Source of the DNA: an uncultured Roseovarius sp.
GTDB lineage: Bacteria > Pseudomonadota > Alphaproteobacteria > Rhodobacterales > Rhodobacteraceae
Direction: 5' to 3'
Length of the DNA stretch: 64,000 bases
NCBI RefSeq assembly: GCF_947259555.1
Contig: NZ_CAMYMD010000106.1
Span: 1 to 64,000, forward strand
Shown: piece by piece, positions 16,690 to 23,460 of the stretch
How positions within the stretch are numbered: position 1 is the stretch's first letter
Layout: each line of letters starts with the position of its first letter
Position numbers and translations under genes: made by a program
The notes under the pieces: model-generated
Told to the model about the DNA's origin: nothing
Databases searched by the model: none
Seen by the model: only the letters and a program-made list of their open reading frames with translations

Positions 16690-17082
16690 ATCAGCCATGG
16701 ATCGTTCGAAGCCAAGATGGACCGCACCCTAAATTTGTACGAGAGGCGCGGAGAATGTCGTGCTGTACTGCCTTCGGACGAAACCGTGGACACTCTGTAC
16801 CATTTCAGATTGGCGTTTGCATAGCCTTCGGACTGTTCTTCTACAGATGTAAGCTTCAAACCCCAGCTGTCTGGCTTGGCCTCGATCACGCCGACTGCTT
16901 GGCGCGCTTTGACAGCATAGGTCTCCCGCCATCCAGCCCGTGGCGGTGGCCACACGTTTTTCGCTGGTGTCAGAGTCGGCGGTGCCGGGAGAGATGAAAG
17001 ATTTGATGTCCGGGCTTGGAATTATTCCTTCTCTCTTGATGCCTTTCGATACGGTGCAAGCCTGATCAAAACCTTGGCTCAT
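16690..17082 (-). pseudogene. Remnant of type I restriction enzyme R subunit (N-terminus)
   Basis: On the minus strand one frame gives the segment AVGVIEAKPDSWGLKLTS followed by VEEQSEGYANANLKW, which matches the nuclease-domain region of HsdR proteins (VIEAK with the catalytic Glu and Lys, then a V-E-x-Q-S helix). The upstream N-terminal part and the downstream part continue in other frames, so there are at least two frameshifts, and no helicase motifs follow. No HsdM or HsdS gene is nearby. This is a dead fragment of a restriction system. The assignment rests on memory of the family motif. Confidence 0.5.
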
Positions 17083-17202
17083 TGCGGTTTTGGCGAAGCG
17101 AAAAAGTGTCTTCGGGCCGAAAAACTTTCATGATCATTCCAATGGGCATTGGCGTTCAGGCAGCTTCTTGGCTTCACGGTTGGGTTTCCATCCGGTAAGC
17201 GA

Positions 17203-17229
17203 GGCCCGGCACCGATCAAGTGCCGGGCC
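17203..17229 (-). terminator. Orphan GC-rich hairpin, possible old terminator
   Basis: Perfect 10-bp arms at 17203-17212 and 17220-17229 enclose a 7-nt loop. On the minus strand it follows a short frame ending RRLRRELDVLG-stop at about 17234, as if it were the terminator of a gene whose body was lost. No T-run follows, so function is uncertain. Confidence 0.35.
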
Positions 17230-17269
17230 AAGGTTTATCCGAGCACGTCGAGCTCGCGCCGCAGCCGTC

Positions 17270-17700
17270 GCGTCATCGGCGGTGCCAACGCTCACCCGAA
17301 TCTGGGCAAAACGCGGCACCCGCCCGCGCGCGGCATCGCCGTCGGGCTGATCCCTCCTCATGTCAACGCGGAAGCGATGGGCCTGCATCTCATTGAGATC
17401 GCAAAGGCGGTTGCGCCCTGCTCACACGCGCTCCAGATCGTGGACGGCGCGGGATGGTATGGCGCGACAGCCCTCAACGTGCCCGACAACATCACCCTGC
17501 TGAAGCTGCCGCCATACGCCCCCGAACTCAATCCGATGGAAAACGTCTGGGCCTATCTGCGTTCAAACAAACTCGCCATCACTGTGTCCGACAGCTATGA
17601 AGATATACTCAACAAATGCGCAGACGCCTGGAATTTCTTCGCGAATGATCCAGACCGCATAACCTCAATCACCCAAAGAGACTGGGTAACGGTCAATTGA
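17270..17700 (+). mobile_element. IS630-family transposase remnant
   Basis: The C-terminal half of an IS630 DDE transposase is readable from about 17320 to 17700, including IVDGAGWYG (second catalytic Asp) and PPYAPELNPMENVWAYLRSN (catalytic Glu). About 30-50 nt earlier, TLTRIWAKRGTRPRA of the same protein appears in another frame, with roughly 20 residues missing between the two parts. The N-terminal helix-turn-helix and first catalytic Asp are absent. The element cannot move by itself. Terminal repeats were not identified. Confidence 0.85.
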
Positions 17701-17770
17701 TAAAACCAATGGTATAATGTCGCTGTTTTAGATTGGTTCGGTTGAGGCGGAGGCTACGAATTGCACGTAG

Positions 17771-18721
17771 TTACTGATCCGGAGATCGCAGGACAAGAGA
17801 CCGTGCGAGCCAGTTCAACTCGCCGCGTCGGCTTGCGCCGGTCCGATGAAGGACTGCTTCACAATGGCGTCGGGCAGTATTCGGGCTGATGCCTAATCGT
17901 GCGGCTGCGTCCTTTGTCGAAAGGCCATCGAGCAGACAATGCGTGATGTCTTCCTGACGCTTTGTAAGGCCATACTTCGCTGCCAGTCTCGACGCCAGCG
18001 TTGCGGCGTCGGGCGGCGAGATAGCAAGATAGGCGGCATCCGGACCTGGCAACGGCAGGTTCAGAAACGCCCCGGTACCGCCTTCGGACCACTCTTCGCC
18101 CTCCTGGACACTCACATCCATATCGCTCTCGGCGATCGCACGCTGGAGGCGCTCGAAATTGCGTGCCTGCCGGTCCAGAGCCTCAAAGGTGTTTGCGAAA
18201 GCCGGCAGCAGGAGGTTGAGGATGATTTCCGCGTTACCTCCGACCAAGGCGGGCGATTTGCCGCTTCGGTAGCCCATCGCGAATACGGCCTCACCCACCG
18301 CCAGGCGCGTCGTCATGCCGACAACATGGTTCATGCCCGCAGGACGGAACGCCTCGCGGTGAAAGGCCGCGCTCTCGATCACAGCGCGACCAGCAAAGGC
18401 GCTTTCGTGGTAGACACCGCTGCCCATCTGTCGCCGGGTCAGATTGATGCTATCAAGGTCCGGGTCCGTTGACCGGATGTTGCCGTCGCGGTCCACGCCC
18501 GCGAACGTCCGAAAGAAATACTCTTCGATCTGCGGACCCGCATTCCACGTAGCGAGCAAGGGCGTTCCCTCGTTCAGCCATCCCGCCATGGCGGCATCGG
18601 CCTCCACCATTCTTGCGGCATCCTCGAGAATACCTTCGACGGTGCCGGGGTTCGTTTCAAGCTCGAGCAGCCGACGCTGAATGTCAGCAAGCCTCTTGGC
18701 GAGTCGCAGGTCAATTTCCAT
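17771..18721 (-). CDS. LuxR-type transcriptional regulator
   Basis: Protein of 316 residues. The last 70 residues form a GerE/LuxR helix-turn-helix (GLTKRQEDITHCLLDGLSTK, then AARLGISPNTARRHCEAVLHR). The first 200 residues look like a GAF-type sensory domain after an N-terminal helix; no receiver domain or TPR is present. It is transcribed divergently from the VWA/WG/metzincin operon with a 95-nt gap, which makes it the likely regulator of that operon. The signal is unknown. Confidence 0.85.
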   Translation of the reverse strand: MEIDLRLAKRLADIQRRLLELETNPGTVEGILEDAARMVEADAAMAGWLNEGTPLLATWNAGPQIEEYFFRTFAGVDRDGNIRSTDPDLDSINLTRRQMGSGVYHESAFAGRAVIESAAFHREAFRPAGMNHVVGMTTRLAVGEAVFAMGYRSGKSPALVGGNAEIILNLLLPAFANTFEALDRQARNFERLQRAIAESDMDVSVQEGEEWSEGGTGAFLNLPLPGPDAAYLAISPPDAATLASRLAAKYGLTKRQEDITHCLLDGLSTKDAAARLGISPNTARRHCEAVLHRTGASRRGELNWLARSLVLRSPDQ

Positions 18722-18816
18722 GACCTCGGCCTAACATGTTCAGAAAATAGGGCAAACGCCCCATGCGGATGGGTTTTCAAGCTGCCACCGTGCCGTGAAA
18801 ACGTGGGGAGAGACGT

Positions 18817-20124
18817 GTGTTTGCAAATCGCTCGATGACAGGACTGATCGGTGTTGCCGCGCTGGCGGGCGCTGCCTGGGCGCAAGACGACGGCGGAACG
18901 ATGATCGTTATCGACGGATCCGGCAGCATGTGGGGCCAGATCGGAGGCACCGCTAAGATCGAGATCGCGCGAGACGCGGTCGAGCGCATGGTGGCCGATT
19001 GGCCGGAGGAAAGGGCGCTTGGCCTGATGGCCTACGGGCACCGGCGCGAGGGAGATTGCGGGGACATCGAGACGCTGCTGGATCCTGGTCCACTGGACCG
19101 GGGCGCTGTCAACGCCGCGCTGGAGGACATCACGCCGCGTGGCAAGACACCCGTGGGCGCATCTGTCCGCGCCGCCGCCGATGCGGTCGGGCAGTCCGGG
19201 TCCGTCATCGTCGTGACGGACGGGCTCGAGAATTGCGGCGCTGACCTTTGCGCGCTGGGTCGGGATCTCGCCGGATCGGGTGCAAGTTTCACCGCTCATG
19301 TCATCGGCTTTGATGTAGACGACGCCGACGGCCAGCTCGCGTGCCTCGCCGAGGAGACGGGCGGGCGCTACATCCCCGCTTCGGACGCGGCATCGCTGAC
19401 CGGGGCGCTCCGGAAGGTCAGCGCACCCGAGCCCGAACCCGAACCGGCAGGTCCGCTTTTTGCGGACGACTTCGATCGCGCCGAGCTCGGCCCGGACTGG
19501 ACAGTCGAGAACCCCGATCCGTCCGGCTTTATCATCGACGACGGCGCCCTCGTGACGATGACCGTCGAGCCCGGCTACATGGGCGATGCCGAGGATCAAC
19601 CCAACGTCTTTCGCTGGTCAGCCGCAGAGTTTCCCGACGGCGACTGGGACCTGAGCGCGGACTTCACCGCGCGCATGGGCGAGGTCCAGTCGCTGGGCGG
19701 CCGACGGGCTATCGTGCAGGTGGGGCGGCACGCCGATGTTGATAACACGCTCTCGGCCTATGTCTATCGGCAGGGCAACTCCAACGACGACCTTTGGCTG
19801 CGGTTGCGGGCCATGTCCGGGGGGACGGAAACCCGCGCCGAGGTCGAGATCGCCGGCGATCTCCGCGGCTACGACCTGGCCCGGATCCTGCGGGATTTCG
19901 AGGAAAAGGGCGCCCGTCTGACCATCTCGAAGCGCGGTCGAGACTATATCGGCCGACTCGAGATGAATGGCTGGAGCATGCAGGAGGGCGGCCCCGAGGT
20001 CATCGAGACGGACCCGATCCAGCTCCTGCGCACGCGTGGCGACCCGGCGCTTTTCGCCGGCACTCTTGGGTCGGAACAGACCGTCGCCGAGTTCGACCGC
20101 ATCGAGATCGTGGAGGTGAAATGA
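18817..20124 (+). CDS. Exported von Willebrand factor A domain protein
   Basis: Protein of 435 residues with a signal peptide (cleavage near AWA-QD, residue 22). A VWA domain covers about residues 27-205, with the metal-ion adhesion site D33-G-S-G-S37 and a later TDGLEN loop. A short Pro/Glu linker (PEPEPEP) leads to a C-terminal beta-sandwich of about 210 residues resembling a LamG/concanavalin-like fold (FADDFDRAELGPDW). The start is GTG at 18817 with GGGGAG 6 nt upstream; an ATG at 18835 is an alternative. First gene of a five-gene operon with 4-nt overlaps. VWA domains bind protein partners through the metal site; the partner is not known. Confidence 0.85.
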   Translation: MFANRSMTGLIGVAALAGAAWAQDDGGTMIVIDGSGSMWGQIGGTAKIEIARDAVERMVADWPEERALGLMAYGHRREGDCGDIETLLDPGPLDRGAVNAALEDITPRGKTPVGASVRAAADAVGQSGSVIVVTDGLENCGADLCALGRDLAGSGASFTAHVIGFDVDDADGQLACLAEETGGRYIPASDAASLTGALRKVSAPEPEPEPAGPLFADDFDRAELGPDWTVENPDPSGFIIDDGALVTMTVEPGYMGDAEDQPNVFRWSAAEFPDGDWDLSADFTARMGEVQSLGGRRAIVQVGRHADVDNTLSAYVYRQGNSNDDLWLRLRAMSGGTETRAEVEIAGDLRGYDLARILRDFEEKGARLTISKRGRDYIGRLEMNGWSMQEGGPEVIETDPIQLLRTRGDPALFAGTLGSEQTVAEFDRIEIVEVK

Positions 20125-22169
20125 TGGGGCGTGAGTTTCTTTGCACGGCCTTTGCATGGGCCAGCGCGGTCCTCGGTGTCGCGACCGCAGGCGCTGCCGC
20201 GCAACCCTGTGGCGCGCCAGATGACACGGAAAGAGCACCGCTCTATCCGTTGCCGCAGGGCGCAGAGTGGGGCTATGTCGGGGGAGACGGCGAATGGCGC
20301 CTCGCGCCGGAATGGCGTCAGGTCCGCCCCTTCTCGGACGGTGTCGCGGCCGTCGAGACCGATACGGGCTGGGGTCTCATCGACCGGACCGGCGCCTATA
20401 TCGTCGAGCCCGGCGCGAGAGATGCGGACCGTGTCGTGATTGCGAAGGAGACATTCGCGCTCTCGCCCTTCAAGCCGATGTCCGAAGGGTGCAGTGCCTT
20501 CACCCCGGCCGATGGTGCCCCGCGTTATGTCACCCGCGACGGAGACACATGGATCCCGCGCGCCTTTGCGGACCGCAATGTGGTGGATATCGGCGGCTTT
20601 TCGGACGGGCTGGCCTGGGCCCGCATTGCAGGGGAAGGCGTGGGCTGGATCAACACGGACGGGACGATGGCGATCGCGCCGGAGTTTGTCGAGGGCGGCG
20701 ACTTTGTCGGCGGCCGCGCCCCGGCGGCCGTGAATACCGAGAACCGGGGGTATATCGACCGGTCCGGCGATTTGGTTTTCCCGCGCAAGTTTATCCTGCA
20801 GGAGGCGGGTCGCTATGCGAACGGTCGCGCGCCCGTGCGCCTGAACCGCGAGGTCGGCTACATGGGCACCTCCGACTGGGTCATTCGAGAGATATCCGGG
20901 CTCGATGGTAGCACGCGCGAGATCGATGCGGCGGCGCCCTTTGCGGACGGGCGGGCGGCCGTGCGGCCCGGCCCGGTCTGGATAGATTCGGGGGGGGCGG
21001 TTGCCGTTGATCCGCAGGCCGGAGCACGTCTGACGATCTGCAACGAAGCGCGGTTGCCGGCCTACCAAGACGGGCTGCTGCCGCTGGTCGTCGGCAACGG
21101 GACCAATATCTGCGGCAATCCCCCGGATATCCGCTACGCGGGTCCAGGCGATCTACGCTCCGGGCCGGACCGCATGCTCTGGCACCTGCCGTGGTCGCGC
21201 GACAAGCTGGTCTGGCTTGACAGGGACGGCGCCGAGGTCATCGACTCGACCGCCTGCCGCCGCGCGCCGGGCGTCGCTGCCCTGCCGGTTGAAACCGACA
21301 ACGGCGATCTCACCGCGGGCGCCTATCGCATGGCGCTGTCCGGAACGGTCGAAGGCGATGTCGCGCCGCGCCGTGCAGACGCGCCCTGCAACCGGTCGGA
21401 CTTCACGATGGACGGCAACCAGGCTACGAACGCCGAAGGCCCTTGGAGCCTGTCGCTTGCGGGAATGGCTGCATGGAATGGCGAGACCGTGGACCTGACG
21501 CTCAGTATGGGCCTCCCAAAGGGCATCGGGGTGGGCCGGCACGAGATCGGCCCCACGAGCTCGGACGACCTGCCGTCGGCCTATCTCTGGATGAGCGTCC
21601 GTGACGAGGGCCCGAACGCCCCGAGCCCAGCCACCTATACCTCTCAAAAAGGTGGTAGCCTAACGCTTGAGCGCCGCGACCAGGCCGCGATCTCCGGCGC
21701 TGTCGAGATCACCTTCGTGTCCCGCGACGACCCCGGCGACGAGATCACGCTGTCGGCCCGGTTCAACCAAATCCCCTACGACGTCGGGGCCGAAGTCATT
21801 CTGGTCGAGACGACCGGGGCGGTGACCGCGCTCGACAAGTCGATGCCGGACGACCCGCTTATCAACTTCTTCACCCCGGCAAGGGCCGTCGAGCGCAATG
21901 ACAGGTTGGTGCTGTCGCTCGGCAAGTTCGGTCCCAAGCTCGAACTGGACTTTCCGACCGGATATGTCGGCCCATTCAACGCCGGGCCGAACGCACCTGT
22001 GTCCATCACCTTCGCCGACGTCGAGGTCGCCGCCGACGGCCGCCTCGAGCGATCGGATGGCCGTCTGGCCGGTGAGGTCACCGCAAGGCTGGGCGCGCAT
22101 GACCAGGTCGACGGCGCGGGCAGCGTCACCGTGCGCTTTGCGGAAATACCGGTGGAGACTGCCAAATGA
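20121..22169 (+). CDS. Exported WG-repeat protein with duplicated C-terminal module
   Basis: Protein of 682 residues with a signal peptide (cleavage near AAA-QP, residue 27). Residues 40-350 contain WG-type repeats of about 40-60 residues (WGYVGGDGEW, GWGLIDRTG, GVGWINTDG, RGYIDRSGD, VGYMGTSDW). After about residue 390 there are two related beta-rich modules, ending in similar segments ITLSARFNQIP and GSVTVRFAEIP, each preceded by SGAV/AGEV strands. The ATG at 20121 overlaps the previous stop. WG repeats are thought to be binding scaffolds; the role here is unknown. Confidence 0.8.
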   Translation: MMGREFLCTAFAWASAVLGVATAGAAAQPCGAPDDTERAPLYPLPQGAEWGYVGGDGEWRLAPEWRQVRPFSDGVAAVETDTGWGLIDRTGAYIVEPGARDADRVVIAKETFALSPFKPMSEGCSAFTPADGAPRYVTRDGDTWIPRAFADRNVVDIGGFSDGLAWARIAGEGVGWINTDGTMAIAPEFVEGGDFVGGRAPAAVNTENRGYIDRSGDLVFPRKFILQEAGRYANGRAPVRLNREVGYMGTSDWVIREISGLDGSTREIDAAAPFADGRAAVRPGPVWIDSGGAVAVDPQAGARLTICNEARLPAYQDGLLPLVVGNGTNICGNPPDIRYAGPGDLRSGPDRMLWHLPWSRDKLVWLDRDGAEVIDSTACRRAPGVAALPVETDNGDLTAGAYRMALSGTVEGDVAPRRADAPCNRSDFTMDGNQATNAEGPWSLSLAGMAAWNGETVDLTLSMGLPKGIGVGRHEIGPTSSDDLPSAYLWMSVRDEGPNAPSPATYTSQKGGSLTLERRDQAAISGAVEITFVSRDDPGDEITLSARFNQIPYDVGAEVILVETTGAVTALDKSMPDDPLINFFTPARAVERNDRLVLSLGKFGPKLELDFPTGYVGPFNAGPNAPVSITFADVEVAADGRLERSDGRLAGEVTARLGAHDQVDGAGSVTVRFAEIPVETAK

Positions 22170-22783
22170 TCCGCTTGGCGCTGCTCGCTCTGGCCCTGCC
22201 GGCCGCGGCCCATGCACAGGACATGGACAGTGTCTACACGAGCTACGATTGGGAAAACGACTGCAGGACACTGGAAACGGATCGGCCAGCCGACGAGGCA
22301 GGCATGGGCTTTCGACTGATCTGTCCGGGACCGAACGGGCTGCACTTGATGCTGACAGATGGCGATGCGCGCATCTCGATGGACTACGGCAGCACGCCTG
22401 CTTTCGGTCCCTGGGAGAGCTTCTCGCCGTTCAATACCGTTCACGACACCGTCGAATGGCGGCGGCAACCGATGCAGGGCGAGATGCGGCCCTTCGCCAC
22501 CATTCACCGCTGGAGCGTCGGACCAAGCCACGATTACCGCGAGATGCTCGTTGTCAGCACCGTGGCTCATGCCTCCGGCACGGAAAGCTGCATGGTGGGC
22601 TTCATCGACATTACCGACACGCCTGACGCCAACGCGCTGGCCCGTGCCGTGGCCGACCGATACGCGCCCGGTTTCGTCTGCGGCAACGCCCGCGCGCGTG
22701 GCTTTGGCTATGTCGGCCTCGACACGCCAGTGCCGCGCCGAGCCACCCCTCATCCGGTCAAACAGACAGGAGACGAACCATGA
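22166..22783 (+). CDS. Exported protein of unknown function
   Basis: Protein of 205 residues with a clear signal peptide (MIRLALLALALPAAAHAQ). The mature part has four Cys and looks globular, with no membrane helix. I do not recognise the family. ATGA overlaps at both ends place it tightly in the VWA/WG/metzincin operon. Confidence 0.75.
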   Translation: MIRLALLALALPAAAHAQDMDSVYTSYDWENDCRTLETDRPADEAGMGFRLICPGPNGLHLMLTDGDARISMDYGSTPAFGPWESFSPFNTVHDTVEWRRQPMQGEMRPFATIHRWSVGPSHDYREMLVVSTVAHASGTESCMVGFIDITDTPDANALARAVADRYAPGFVCGNARARGFGYVGLDTPVPRRATPHPVKQTGDEP

Positions 22784-23460
22784 TCCGGTCTATTCCCGCT
22801 GCAATCCTCGCCACCCTCATCACCGCTGCGACCGGCCATGCCGAGGGCCGGGTCAGCTATACCGCGGATGCCGGGGACGCCGGCCAGATGAAAATGACCG
22901 AACGCTGGACGGGCAGCGCCCTGCGCACCGATATCGAGGGTATGGATGCCTACATGCTCATGCGCAATGGCACGATTTACTCCATCATCTCGATGGCCGG
23001 GCAGATCACCGTCATGGACCTTGGCAAGTTCAAGGACATGTCAGGAGCGGGTGCAGCTCAGGCACCGTCGCATGATCAGACCGGTGTCGTCTTTCCCGAA
23101 AAGATCAGGGAGATGCGTCGATTGGGCGAGAGCCGCGAGATCGCCGGGATCGAGGGCGAGGTCCATGAAATCGAGTGGGTCGACAATAGCGGACAGGTGC
23201 AGACCGATACCGCGGTGCTGACCGACAACTCCCGGCTGCTGGAGCATCAATCCCAGAAGATGAGCCTGATCGAGAGCGCCAGTGGCGAGGCGCCCAATAC
23301 GCTCTTGGTCGAACTCGATAAACGCGGCCTCGCGGCGTTGTCTTTCGGGGATCGTTTCCTTGTCACCGCAGTCGGTGACGATCCCGGCCCGGCCGGTGAT
23401 TTCGAACTGCCTGCCGAGCCGGTGGACTTCGGCGGCGTCATGAATATGAGCAACCAGTGA
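22780..23460 (+). CDS. Exported protein, possible DUF4412-like
   Basis: Protein of 226 residues with a signal peptide (cleavage near GHA-EG). The mature domain begins GRVSYTADAG and continues with beta-strand pairs such as GSALRTDIEGM and GTIYSIISMAGQ, reminiscent of DUF4412-type periplasmic beta-barrel domains, then EIAGIEGEVHEIEW. This resemblance is weak. Fourth gene of the coupled operon. Confidence 0.7.
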   Translation: MIRSIPAAILATLITAATGHAEGRVSYTADAGDAGQMKMTERWTGSALRTDIEGMDAYMLMRNGTIYSIISMAGQITVMDLGKFKDMSGAGAAQAPSHDQTGVVFPEKIREMRRLGESREIAGIEGEVHEIEWVDNSGQVQTDTAVLTDNSRLLEHQSQKMSLIESASGEAPNTLLVELDKRGLAALSFGDRFLVTAVGDDPGPAGDFELPAEPVDFGGVMNMSNQ

